From QANA01 sp963665505 (GTDB lineage Bacteria > Bacillota > Clostridia > Christensenellales > Christensenellaceae): a stretch of DNA of 64,000 bases. The DNA lies in assembly GCA_963665505.1 (NCBI GenBank), contig OY762275.1, positions 496,001-560,000 of the forward strand. The letters run 5' to 3'. Under the pieces are notes generated by a model. That model saw only the letters and a program-made list of their open reading frames with translations, had not been told where the DNA came from and made no database searches. Of the stretch, positions 52,786 to 60,961 are shown piece after piece. Each line of letters begins with the position of its first letter. Position 1 is the first letter of the stretch. Both the position numbers and the translations under genes were made by a program.

Positions 52786-54174
52786 ATGGTAGACGTCAGG
52801 GAGCTCTACAGACAGAAAGAAAAGTATGCGGGCAAACAGATAGAAGTCGGTGGTTGGGTACGCACCCTCCGTGACAGTAAATCGCTTGGATTTATAGAAC
52901 TCAACGACGGGACGTTTTTCAGGAACCTGCAGATCGTGTTTGAAGAGGGGAAAGTGGAAAATTTCGAGGCGGCCTGCCGTATCGGCATCGGCTCTGCGAT
53001 CCTGTGCCGGGGCATGTTTATTGAGACGCCCGGCGCAAGGCAGCCTTTCGAGTTGCATGCACAGAAGATAACCGTGGAGGGAGACTGCTCCCCCGAATAT
53101 CCGCTGCAGAAAAAACGGCATTCCAACGAATACCTGCGCACGATCGCACACCTCCGTCCCCGGACGAACACATTCTCCGCGGTATTCCGTACGCGGTCTT
53201 GTCTGGCCTATGCGCTGCACAAGTTTTTCAATGAACAGGGATTTGTCTATGTGCATACGCCCATCATTACGACAAGCGATTGCGAAGGCGCGGGGCAGAT
53301 GTTTCGCGTCACCACACTGGATCCGGAGAACCCGCCGCGCACGGCCGGCGGACAACTGGATACTTCCAAAGATTTCTTTGGAAAGCCGGCGAACCTGACG
53401 GTATCCGGCCAATTGGAAGGCGAAGCGTACGCGCTGGCCTTCAAAAAGATCTATACGTTTGGGCCGACATTCCGTGCAGAAAACAGCAATACGCCCCGGC
53501 ACGCGGCCGAGTTCTGGATGATCGAACCGGAGATCGCTTTTGCGGATATTACGGAAAACATGGACTTGGCGGAGGATATGATCAAATCTATCCTGACGTA
53601 TGTGCTGCAGACCCTTCCCGAAGAAATGCAGTTTTTTAACCGGTTCATGGATAAAGGCCTGTTGGAGCGCTTGGAAAATGTCAGGCAGGCGGAATTTGCC
53701 CGCATCACATATACCGAAGCCATCGGAATTTTGCAGAAAGCCGATAGAAAATTCGAATATCCCGTGGCCTGGGGGATGGATCTGCAAAGTGAACACGAAC
53801 GCTATATCACGGAAGAAGTATTTAAAAAGCCGGTGTTTGTAATAGACTATCCAAAAGAGATCAAGGCCTTTTATATGCGCCTGAACAACGATGATAAAAC
53901 GGTGGCGGCGATGGATCTGCTGGTGCCGGGCGTGGGAGAGATCATCGGCGGCAGCCAAAGGGAAGAGCGCCTTGCCGTATTGCAGCGCCGGATCGTGGAA
54001 GCGGGCATGGACCCGGCCCCGTATTGGTGGTATCTGGAACTCAGGAAATTCGGGGGCGTCAGGCACGCGGGGTTTGGCCTGGGGTTTGAACGCATGTTGC
54101 TTTACCTTACGGGCATGCGCAATATCCGGGACGTGCTGCCTTTCCCGCGGGTCCCCCATTACGCCGAATTCTGA
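52786..54174 (+). CDS. asnS: Asparaginyl-tRNA synthetase
   Basis: AsnS charges tRNA-Asn with asparagine. The 462-residue class II synthetase has an N-terminal OB-fold anticodon domain (about 1-110, VGGWVRTLRDSKSLGFIEL), and motif 2 in GPTFRAENSNTPRHAAEFWMIE. Motif 3 is GLGFERMLLYLTGMRN; the RAENSNT form distinguishes AsnRS from AspRS. AAAGGAGG precedes the ATG. Its own promoter and a strong terminator make it a single-gene unit. Confidence 0.96.
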   Translation: MVDVRELYRQKEKYAGKQIEVGGWVRTLRDSKSLGFIELNDGTFFRNLQIVFEEGKVENFEAACRIGIGSAILCRGMFIETPGARQPFELHAQKITVEGDCSPEYPLQKKRHSNEYLRTIAHLRPRTNTFSAVFRTRSCLAYALHKFFNEQGFVYVHTPIITTSDCEGAGQMFRVTTLDPENPPRTAGGQLDTSKDFFGKPANLTVSGQLEGEAYALAFKKIYTFGPTFRAENSNTPRHAAEFWMIEPEIAFADITENMDLAEDMIKSILTYVLQTLPEEMQFFNRFMDKGLLERLENVRQAEFARITYTEAIGILQKADRKFEYPVAWGMDLQSEHERYITEEVFKKPVFVIDYPKEIKAFYMRLNNDDKTVAAMDLLVPGVGEIIGGSQREERLAVLQRRIVEAGMDPAPYWWYLELRKFGGVRHAGFGLGFERMLLYLTGMRNIRDVLPFPRVPHYAEF

Positions 54175-54211
54175 GAATAAAAAAAGCCGGGTAACCGGCT
54201 TTTTTTATTCT
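54174..54211. terminator. Bidirectional terminator asnS/lysA
   Basis: GAATAAAAAAAGCCGG and its complement flank a GTAA loop between convergent genes. Confidence 0.92.
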
Positions 54212-54223
54212 CGGTAAAGTAAG

Positions 54224-55474
54224 CTAAAACAGCTTCAGAAAATCGAACGTGGAAAAATAATCGGCCGGTGTTTCGGCACGGCGCAGCATCGAGAAACTGC
54301 CGTCTTCTTTCAGCAAAATCTCGGAGGAACGCAACTTGCCGTTGTAGTTATAGCCCATGGAGAAACCATGTGCGCCCGTGTCGTGGATACAGAGCGTATC
54401 GCCTATTTCTATTTGGGGCAGCGCGCGGTTTTTGGCAAATTTATCGTTGTTTTCACAAAGCCCGCCCGTCACGTCGTAGATGTGGTCGCAGGGCTGGTTT
54501 TCTTTGCCCAGCACCGTGATATGATGGTATGCGCCGTACATGGCCGGCCGCATCAGGTTGGTGGCGCAGGCATCCAGACCGATATAATCTTTGTAGATCT
54601 TTTTCTCATGCATCACTGTTGCGATAAGACAGCCGTACGGTCCGGTCATGAAACGGCCGAGTTCCGCATACAGCGCAACATCGCCCATGCCGTTTGGAAC
54701 CAATATTTCTTCAAATACATTTTTGACGGATGCGCCGATCTCGAAAATATCGTTGGGTTTGTCTTCCGGACGATAGGGGATCCCTATGCCGCCGGAGAGG
54801 TTGACGAAGGTGACATTGGCTCCGGTTTTTTGCTTTATCTCTACGGCTGCGCGGAACAGTATCCCGGCAAGCGTCGGGTAATAGGCATCGGTCAGCGTAT
54901 TGCTGGCCAGGAAAGCGTGCAGGCCGAAATTTTCCACGCCGCGGTCTATCAATACTTTTACGGCTTGTATCAGCTGTTCCTGCGTCATGCCGAATTTTGC
55001 TTCGGCAGGGTTATCCATAATGAAATTGCCTATGGTGAAAGAACCGCCCGGATTATACCGCAGGCATATGGTCTTGGGCAGCTTAATCAAACCGCCCAGT
55101 TTCTGTATGTCTGAAAGATCATCTAGATTAATGATGGCGTGCAGTTTGTTTGCCAACAAATAATCCTGGTCGGGGGTCACATTGGAGGAAAAAATGATTT
55201 CCTCCCCGGAAAACCCCATTGCTTCCGACAGCAACAGTTCGGTATAAGACGAACAGTCTACGCCGCAGCCCTCTTCTTTCAAGATCTGCAATATGCCCGG
55301 GGTGGGGGTTGCCTTTACGGCAAAATATTCTTTGAAATTCTTATTCCATGAAAAAGCCTTATATAAATTGCGGGCATTTTCCCGAATGCCTTTTTCCTGA
55401 TACAGATGAAAAGGGGTGGGGAACTCTTTTTCGATTTCCCGTATTTTTTCCAGCGTGACAAAAGGTAGTTTCAT
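54224..55474 (-). CDS. lysA: Diaminopimelate decarboxylase (LysA-type)
   Basis: LysA decarboxylates meso-diaminopimelate to lysine. The 416-residue alanine-racemase-fold PLP enzyme has the PLP lysine in YFAVKATPTP, LSGGIGIPY, ELGRFMTGPYG and the C-terminal CIHDTGAHGFSMGYNYNG. The start at 55474 is set by GGGAGAGG 9 bp upstream; the frame is open to 55549. Its sequence differs somewhat from classic LysA (GGRY-type motif replaced by ELGRFM), so a related amino-acid decarboxylase role is possible. Confidence 0.87.
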   Translation of the reverse strand: MKLPFVTLEKIREIEKEFPTPFHLYQEKGIRENARNLYKAFSWNKNFKEYFAVKATPTPGILQILKEEGCGVDCSSYTELLLSEAMGFSGEEIIFSSNVTPDQDYLLANKLHAIINLDDLSDIQKLGGLIKLPKTICLRYNPGGSFTIGNFIMDNPAEAKFGMTQEQLIQAVKVLIDRGVENFGLHAFLASNTLTDAYYPTLAGILFRAAVEIKQKTGANVTFVNLSGGIGIPYRPEDKPNDIFEIGASVKNVFEEILVPNGMGDVALYAELGRFMTGPYGCLIATVMHEKKIYKDYIGLDACATNLMRPAMYGAYHHITVLGKENQPCDHIYDVTGGLCENNDKFAKNRALPQIEIGDTLCIHDTGAHGFSMGYNYNGKLRSSEILLKEDGSFSMLRRAETPADYFSTFDFLKLF

Positions 55475-55516
55475 GTTGTGCATCCTCTCCCTTACCTTGG
55501 GAATATTCTTAAAACA

Positions 55517-55546
55517 ACTATAGTGCTTTTTGAATAGTTTTGTCAA
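55517..55546 (-). promoter_or_regulatory. Promoter of lysA
   Basis: On the minus strand TTGACA (55546-55541) and TATAGT (55522-55517) are 18 bp apart, 43 bp before the start. No lysine riboswitch is seen. Confidence 0.65.
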
Positions 55547-55684
55547 CAAGAATTAAATATGGATGCATATTTTTACATATTTTTATAAAATCTTGGTTTA
55601 AAAACACAAAAAGGGACCGGGCTCAGTGCACAGGTTTGCAAAAGCTGTTTATACGGTAAAAAAACGCACACGCCGACAAAATTA

Positions 55685-55693
55685 TGGTAAAAT
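55685..55693 (+). promoter_or_regulatory. Extended -10 upstream of the Sfp-type gene
   Basis: TG-G-TAAAAT (55685-55693) without a clear -35. Confidence 0.35.
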
Positions 55694-55725
55694 CGATGTG
55701 ACGGAATGAACGGATAGGAGAAAAC

Positions 55726-56391
55726 ATGAGACCCTGCCTCTATATCACGAAGATAGAAGGACCTTTTGCGGACTGCGATTGGTTTATGCGCCGGTTATTT
55801 CCGCCTGAGAAAATGGAGAGGTTTGAAAAGACGCAGCCGTCGATGCGGCTTTATGCGTCGGTCGCGGCCGAATGCCTGCTCTTCTACGGCGTATTTCGCC
55901 AGTTTGGCCTGAAGCTGCAAAAAGAAAGCCGCCATACGGGCCGCTATGGCAAACCTCTGGCGGAAGGCAACGTACATTTCAGCCTCAGCCATTCGGGAGA
56001 TATGGCGCTTGCGGCTGTTTTTGACAAGCCGATCGGTGCCGATATACAGCAGATGCGGGCGGCCCGCCCGGATATTGCGCGCCGTGTGTTTTCCCCGGAA
56101 GAATATGCGGCCTATACGGCGGCAAAGGACCGGGATGCTTTTTTTCTCTCGGTATGGACGCTCAAAGAAAGCTATTTGAAATACAAAGGCACTGGATTCT
56201 GTACGGATCCCAGGAAATTTACCTGTTACCCCCGGGACGGACATATCGTCCAGAATATGCCCGGTTGCCGGTATTCTCTTTTTCATACGGAAACCTATTG
56301 TATCGGCGCCTGTGCGGCAGATAGCTGTGAAAACGTGGTTTTTTTAGATTTTACCGTGCTGCGGGACAGCGTAAAGATAAAAATCCCATAA
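55726..56391 (+). CDS. 4'-phosphopantetheinyl transferase, Sfp type
   Basis: This enzyme activates acyl- or peptidyl-carrier proteins by attaching phosphopantetheine from coenzyme A. The 221-residue pseudo-dimeric protein shows VHFSLSHSGD near residue 83, the magnesium-binding IGADIQ (Asp present, Gln in place of the usual Glu), and the signature WTLKESYLKYKG near 143. No polyketide or non-ribosomal peptide genes are in the window, so its targets lie elsewhere. AGGAG lies 5 bp before the ATG. Confidence 0.88.
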   Translation: MRPCLYITKIEGPFADCDWFMRRLFPPEKMERFEKTQPSMRLYASVAAECLLFYGVFRQFGLKLQKESRHTGRYGKPLAEGNVHFSLSHSGDMALAAVFDKPIGADIQQMRAARPDIARRVFSPEEYAAYTAAKDRDAFFLSVWTLKESYLKYKGTGFCTDPRKFTCYPRDGHIVQNMPGCRYSLFHTETYCIGACAADSCENVVFLDFTVLRDSVKIKIP

Positions 56392-56508
56392 AAATTCCCT
56401 TTTTAGACAGGTATAAATTCTATTGTGTTTTACAAATGTGTATGTTAACATTTAAAATGCGGTAGAAGAGGGAATAGTTTTTACGAAAGGGAAGGAAAAA
56501 AAGCATAT

Positions 56509-57558
56509 ATGACGATGACTTTCGGCGAGTTTGTTTCTGAGATGTTAACAAACCCGGCACTTGCAATTACGGCCGTATTGACAATAGGCGTAATTATTGT
56601 CAACGGATGGACGGATGCTCCGAATGCGATCGCAACATGCGTATCTACGCGGGCTATAAACCCGAAAGCGGCGGTTATTATGGCCGCCGTATTCAATTTC
56701 CTCGGTGTGGTCGTGATGACCATGATAAACTCCACAGTTGCTATGACCATATACAACATGGTGGATTTCCGGGGCGATACGCATGAAGCTACGATTGCTC
56801 TCTGCGCGGCGTTGTTTGCGATTGTGTTGTGGGCGACCGCCGCATGGAAATTTGGGATACCGACCAGTGAGAGCCATGCATTGATCGCAGGGCTGTCCGG
56901 CGCGGCGATCGCGCTGCACGGTAGCTTTAGCGGGCTTAACGGAGCGGAGTGGATCAAGGTAATATATGGGCTGTTGCTTTCGTCCGTACTGGGGTTTGCT
57001 CTTGGCTGGGTACTTTCTAAGTTTACGCAGCTGATTTGCAGAAAGATGGACAGGCGAAAGACGAGGGTATTTTTCAAACGGGCAGAAGTGGTGGGCGGGG
57101 CGGCCGCCGCATTCATGCACGGCGCACAGGACGGGCAGAAATTCATCAGTGTATTCCTGCTGGGCATGTTCCTCGTGCGCGGCCAGGAAGTGACCACGTT
57201 CGTGATACCGCTTTGGCTCATGATCATGTGTTCGCTGGTCATGGGACTGGGCACATCGATCGGCGGGTATAAGATCATAAAGTCGGTAGGCATGCAGATG
57301 GCAAAGCTGGAGCCACACCAGGGGTTCGCTTCGGATGCGGCGGTGGTGGCTTGTCTGCTGTTTTCCTCTCTTACAGGATTGCCGGTGAGTACGACGCATA
57401 CAAAAACGACGTCAATCATGGGCGTAGGGGCCGCCAAACGGATGAGTTCCGTGAACTGGGGCATTGTAAAAGAAATGATCTGGGCATGGGTGCTTACCTT
57501 TCCGGGATGTGGTGTAATCGGTTTTTTGATGGCAAAGTTGTTTATACTGCTCTTTTAG
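56509..57558 (+). CDS. Inorganic phosphate transporter, PiT family
   Basis: This 349-residue membrane protein has about ten hydrophobic helices and the two PiT signature repeats. The N-terminal one is GWTDAPNAIATCVSTRAI (about 33-50), the C-terminal one GLPVSTTHTKTTSIMGVG; GAQDGQKF precedes it. It couples phosphate uptake to protons or cations, probably as a metal-phosphate complex. It is followed 47 bp later by its DUF47 partner. An antisense ORF of 327 codons here is a shadow. Confidence 0.92.
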   Translation: MTMTFGEFVSEMLTNPALAITAVLTIGVIIVNGWTDAPNAIATCVSTRAINPKAAVIMAAVFNFLGVVVMTMINSTVAMTIYNMVDFRGDTHEATIALCAALFAIVLWATAAWKFGIPTSESHALIAGLSGAAIALHGSFSGLNGAEWIKVIYGLLLSSVLGFALGWVLSKFTQLICRKMDRRKTRVFFKRAEVVGGAAAAFMHGAQDGQKFISVFLLGMFLVRGQEVTTFVIPLWLMIMCSLVMGLGTSIGGYKIIKSVGMQMAKLEPHQGFASDAAVVACLLFSSLTGLPVSTTHTKTTSIMGVGAAKRMSSVNWGIVKEMIWAWVLTFPGCGVIGFLMAKLFILLF

Positions 57559-57605
57559 CAGGAATATTGTTAGAACTACAGTTTGTATAAGAAAGGAAAA
57601 AATGT

Positions 57606-58229
57606 ATGGCAAAGAAACAAGGGTATAATTATTTTGACGCTTTGATCGATATGTCTTCTTTCGCATATGAAGCGGCACAGTATCTGGATAGTGTACTGGC
57701 AGATTACAATCCGGTCATCGTGCTGGACAAAGTAAACGGAATCCACGACATCGAACATCATGCGGACGATAAACGGCATGAGCTGATCATACATCTAACA
57801 AGGGAATTCATCACGCCGATCGAACGGGAAGACATTATGGAGATGGTCCAGAAGTTGGATACGGTCGTGGATGCGATAGACGATGTCCTGCGGTATATCT
57901 ATATGTTCAATATAGCGACGATCCGTCCTTCCGCACTCAAATTCTCCAGCCTGGTCGTACGGTGCACACGCTCGATGAACATCGCGATGGAGGAATTCAA
58001 GAATTTCCATAAGTCGCAGAGTATCAAAGATTATATCGTGGAAGTGAACATGCTGGAAGAAGAAGGCGACAGGATGCAGATCTCCGCGCTGCATGAACTG
58101 TTTGGGAAATCTAGCGATGCGATCGAGATTATCCGGTGGAGCAAGGTGATCGATTGCCTGGAAGCCTGCCTAGATGACTGCGAAGAGGTCGTGGACACGA
58201 TGGAGCGGATCATTATGAAGAATACCTGA
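57606..58229 (+). CDS. DUF47/PhoU-like regulator of the PiT transporter
   Basis: This 207-residue, all-helical cytoplasmic protein is of the DUF47 (YkaA/Pit accessory) family. NGIHDIEHHADDKRHEL, ITPIEREDIMEMVQKLDTVVDAIDDV and the later LEEEGDRMQISALHELF carry the repeated acidic E/DxxxD metal-binding pattern of PhoU-type bundles. Genes of this family almost always accompany PiT transporters and are thought to modulate them. GAAAGG stands before the ATG. Confidence 0.92.
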   Translation: MAKKQGYNYFDALIDMSSFAYEAAQYLDSVLADYNPVIVLDKVNGIHDIEHHADDKRHELIIHLTREFITPIEREDIMEMVQKLDTVVDAIDDVLRYIYMFNIATIRPSALKFSSLVVRCTRSMNIAMEEFKNFHKSQSIKDYIVEVNMLEEEGDRMQISALHELFGKSSDAIEIIRWSKVIDCLEACLDDCEEVVDTMERIIMKNT

Positions 58230-58259
58230 TCCTACGGGGAAGAGGAAGGGATAGTGCGA

Positions 58260-58284
58260 CAAGGCGAAGAGGGGCTTCGCCTTG
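58260..58284. repeat. Hairpin after the DUF47 gene
   Basis: CAAGGCGAAG-AGGGG-CTTCGCCTTG is a perfect 10-bp stem, 31 bp after the stop. It lacks a T tract, so it may stabilise the transcript or be a weak terminator. Confidence 0.6.
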
Positions 58285-58455
58285 TAAGAGACAGTAAAAC
58301 GACAAAATGACGGGACGCAGATAGAGATAAGCATGCGCCCTTTTTATTTGCTCTTGATCGCAGGGGAGAAGGGAAACGGATGCGGGCGCAAAATGTGAAT
58401 TTTCCTATAACTGTTTGGAAATACTTGCGTGGGCGTCCTTTTCGGGAGGCATATC

Positions 58456-58485
58456 GTTGGAATCGTTTAAAAAAAATGATATAAT
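58456..58485 (+). promoter_or_regulatory. Promoter of the DUF5685-dnaJ-FHA-rodA-pbp cluster
   Basis: TTGGAA (58456-58461) and TATAAT (58480-58485) are 18 bp apart, with TGA before the -10. It is 28 bp before the TTG start. Confidence 0.6.
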
Positions 58486-58513
58486 AACTTAATTGCAGAT
58501 GGGAGGGAACGGT

Positions 58514-59362
58514 TTGTTTGGGTATATAGGAATAGACAAGCCGGAAATGCGCATAAAGGATTTCCAGACATTTCAGGGATATTATTGCGGGCTTTGCCGG
58601 ACGATCGCGGAAAAGTATGGGAATCTGCCGCGCTTTTTATTAAGCTATGACTGTGCGTTTTTATATCTGTTGCTGGCTTCCCTGCATGCGGAACCCGAAC
58701 AACGCTATGCGAAGAGGTGCCCGGTCAGCCCGTTTAAAAAGAAGCCGTATGTGAAAGACAGATGGGCGGCGTACGCGGCCGCCGTCAATGTGCTGTTGGG
58801 CGTGCAGAATCTTCTGGATAAAAAAAAAGATGCGAAAAGCATAGCGGGCGGGGCGGCGGCCTGTGCGCTGGCCGGTGCCTATAAAAAAGCCAAAGCGGCC
58901 TACCCGGAGACGGCGGAATCCATAGAAAAAAATCTAGCCCTTCTGCAGAAAGAAGAGCAGGCGGGGGAAGCCGACCTGGATAAGGCGGCGGATGCATTTG
59001 CCCGTTTGCTGGGCGAGGTATTTGCCGGCGCCGGCCTACAGACCCGTATTTTATATGAACTTGGGTATCATATCGGAAGATGGATATTTTTTATAGATGC
59101 GTTTGATGACAGGGAACGGGACAGAAAAAAAGGGACTTACAACCCGTTTATAAAAAAATTCGGCAATCGGGAGGAAGAGGCAAAAAAGAGCGCGGATTTC
59201 AATCTGAAAAGCGCTGTGCATGGCGCCGTTTTGGCCTATGATCTGCTGGATATAGAGAAACATAAGGAAATCCTGGATAATATCCTATATAGAGGCCTGG
59301 CAAAGAGAACAACCCAGGTCCTGAACAAAGAGAAGAAAAGGGGTAGCGATGGATCCGTATAA
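58514..59362 (+). CDS. DUF5685-family protein
   Basis: This 282-residue cytoplasmic, mainly helical protein of unknown function is recognised by the N-terminal FGYIGIDKPEM and the GYYCGLCRTI cysteine motif (Cys near 24 and 27), with RCPVSPFKKKP further on. A second cluster, FFIDAFDDRERDRKKGTYNP near 200, resembles an acidic metal or diphosphate-binding patch of isoprenoid-synthase-like folds. The start is TTG 58514, with GGGAGGG 6 bp upstream. It overlaps the following J-domain gene by 14 bp. Confidence 0.75.
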   Translation: MFGYIGIDKPEMRIKDFQTFQGYYCGLCRTIAEKYGNLPRFLLSYDCAFLYLLLASLHAEPEQRYAKRCPVSPFKKKPYVKDRWAAYAAAVNVLLGVQNLLDKKKDAKSIAGGAAACALAGAYKKAKAAYPETAESIEKNLALLQKEEQAGEADLDKAADAFARLLGEVFAGAGLQTRILYELGYHIGRWIFFIDAFDDRERDRKKGTYNPFIKKFGNREEEAKKSADFNLKSAVHGAVLAYDLLDIEKHKEILDNILYRGLAKRTTQVLNKEKKRGSDGSV

Positions 59363-59942
59363 AATTTTGGGGATCAGCCCTAACGCCACGGATGAGGAAG
59401 TCAAAACGGCGTACAGGAATCTGGTGAAAAAATACCACCCCGACCGGTATACCGATAGTAAGCTAAAAGAAGAAGCCAATGAAAAGCTAACGACGATCAA
59501 CGCGGCTTATGAAGAGATCCAGCGGATCCGTCAGGGCCGTGGTTCCAATACAAATGCGAGCGGAAGCACCTATTCCTATAATGCGTCTGCCGGCAGCCCG
59601 CAATATGCGGTCGTGCGCGCGAAGATACAGATGGGCGATCTGTTTGGCGCGGAGAGCATACTGGACAGTATGTCCGAAAGAGATGCCGAATGGCATTACT
59701 GGAAGGGGATCGTATTGCTGCGCAAAGGCTGGTATGACGGCGCACGCCAGCATTTCGCGACAGCCAGAAATATGGACCCGTCCAATCGGGACTACGCGGC
59801 GGCATATACGTCTGTCAATCAGTTTGGGAGCGGGTTTGGAAGGTATTATGGCGACCGGCAGACGGTAGGCGATTGCAGCACGTGCGATATCTGCACGGGC
59901 CTGCTGTGCCTGGATATGTGCTGCGGCAACCGTTGTTGCTGA
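59349..59942 (+). CDS. J-domain (DnaJ-like) protein with Cys-rich tail
   Basis: This 197-residue protein has an N-terminal J domain (1-65; HPD at 30-32) that would stimulate an Hsp70 ATPase. A low-complexity Ser/Asn/Gly/Tyr linker (about 67-85) and a TPR-like stretch (about 88-150, AEWHYWKGIVLLRKGWYDGARQHF) follow. The last 30 residues contain eight cysteines (CSTCDIC...CLDMCCGNRCC), which could bind metal or lipid-modified partners. It overlaps the DUF5685 gene and lies 10 bp before a membrane-protein gene, so these are likely co-expressed. Confidence 0.82.
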   Translation: MDPYKILGISPNATDEEVKTAYRNLVKKYHPDRYTDSKLKEEANEKLTTINAAYEEIQRIRQGRGSNTNASGSTYSYNASAGSPQYAVVRAKIQMGDLFGAESILDSMSERDAEWHYWKGIVLLRKGWYDGARQHFATARNMDPSNRDYAAAYTSVNQFGSGFGRYYGDRQTVGDCSTCDICTGLLCLDMCCGNRCC

Positions 59943-59952
59943 AGGAGCTCCG

Positions 59953-60477
59953 ATGCGTGATTTTACAAAAAGAGCGTATAGAATCAGCATTACGGCGATG
60001 TTTCTGGCATTGAGCGTGATTGTGCTGTACCTCATTTCCATTGTGCCGACCGGGAGATTGGGGCTCTATTTTTTGAGCTCCCTGTTTGTGGCGCCATTGC
60101 TGGTGGAAAGAGAACCCGCCCTTGCGCTTATCCTTTACCTGAGCGCTTCCGTTCTGTCCCTTTTCTTTATGGCGAATATCCTGTATGTATTGCCGTATGT
60201 ATTCCTGTTCGGGCATTACGGCATCGGTAAATACTATTTTGAGCAGATGCGCCATAAAAAGAAGGCTTTTTTTGCCAAACTGCTGTATTACAACGCTACC
60301 TTAGCGCTGATCTACTGGGTTTGCTTCGAAGCGATTGCCGGGGATTTGCTGCGGGACATGCCCATCGTGCTGTTGGTGATCCTGGTGGAGATTTCTTTTG
60401 TCGCGTATGATTTTCTATATTCCAAAATTACGTTGTTTTACGATACGGTGATTCGGAAACGGCTGATGCGCACATGA
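59953..60477 (+). CDS. Membrane protein of unknown function
   Basis: This 174-residue protein has about five predicted hydrophobic segments (starting at about residues 12, 38, 58, 105 and 137). A basic stretch MRHKKKAFFAKLL lies between the third and fourth. I do not recognise a family. AGGAG lies 6 bp before the ATG. Its position between the J-domain protein and the FHA-RodA-PBP genes suggests a role near the cell wall machinery, but this is only context. Confidence 0.65.
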   Translation: MRDFTKRAYRISITAMFLALSVIVLYLISIVPTGRLGLYFLSSLFVAPLLVEREPALALILYLSASVLSLFFMANILYVLPYVFLFGHYGIGKYYFEQMRHKKKAFFAKLLYYNATLALIYWVCFEAIAGDLLRDMPIVLLVILVEISFVAYDFLYSKITLFYDTVIRKRLMRT

Positions 60478-60499
60478 ATGCGCAGGAAGGCGCCGATAT

Positions 60500-60961
60500 A
60501 TGTTTAGTACTCTATATGATATGATCTCCTACGCGATGCGGTATTGGTTCCTTCTGCTGACGGGCATAATGCTGTTTGCCATCATCTTTGTTTCCCGTGC
60601 GGAATACAGGCAACGCAAGAGCGTGCTGGGGGAAGTCAGCCAGTACATAGGGTATTTGGAGATCGTATCCGGTGTTCCCGAGGAGAAAGGCGTGCGGATC
60701 GGTATCGCAAGAGATAACACGGTGGGCAGCGGCAAGTCTGCGGATATCATCATCCAGGACGACAGCGTGGACAAGGCACAGGCGCTTCTCTATAAAAAAG
60801 GAAACAAAGTAATCCTTTCGCCGCTTTCCAAAAGCAACACGAAGATTAACGGCCGCCGGGCGGTCAAGGCGCACCGGATATTCACGGGGGATATCCTCAG
60901 CTTCGGAAATGTGGATACAAGGGTATTTTTGCGGCAGGGGTATGGGAACAATGACGATTAA
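60500..60961 (+). CDS. Membrane-anchored FHA-domain protein
   Basis: This 153-residue protein has one N-terminal transmembrane helix (about 13-33, FLLLTGIMLFAIIFVS) and a C-terminal forkhead-associated fold (about 70-150, GIARDNTVGSGKSADIII then LSPLSKSNTKINGRRA). FHA domains bind phosphothreonine, so it may link a Ser/Thr kinase to the RodA-PBP pair that follows. The canonical Arg/Ser are replaced around GSGKSADI, so binding may be weak. It overlaps the rodA start by 11 bp. Confidence 0.8.
   Translation: MFSTLYDMISYAMRYWFLLLTGIMLFAIIFVSRAEYRQRKSVLGEVSQYIGYLEIVSGVPEEKGVRIGIARDNTVGSGKSADIIIQDDSVDKAQALLYKKGNKVILSPLSKSNTKINGRRAVKAHRIFTGDILSFGNVDTRVFLRQGYGNNDD

Noticed and set aside
52591..54159. 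522-codon ORF opposite asnS
   Set aside because: Shadow of a clear synthetase gene in the reverse frame; composition unlike a protein.
56481..57464. 327-codon ORF opposite the PiT transporter
   Set aside because: Shadow frame; the plus-strand gene has PiT signatures and a partner gene.
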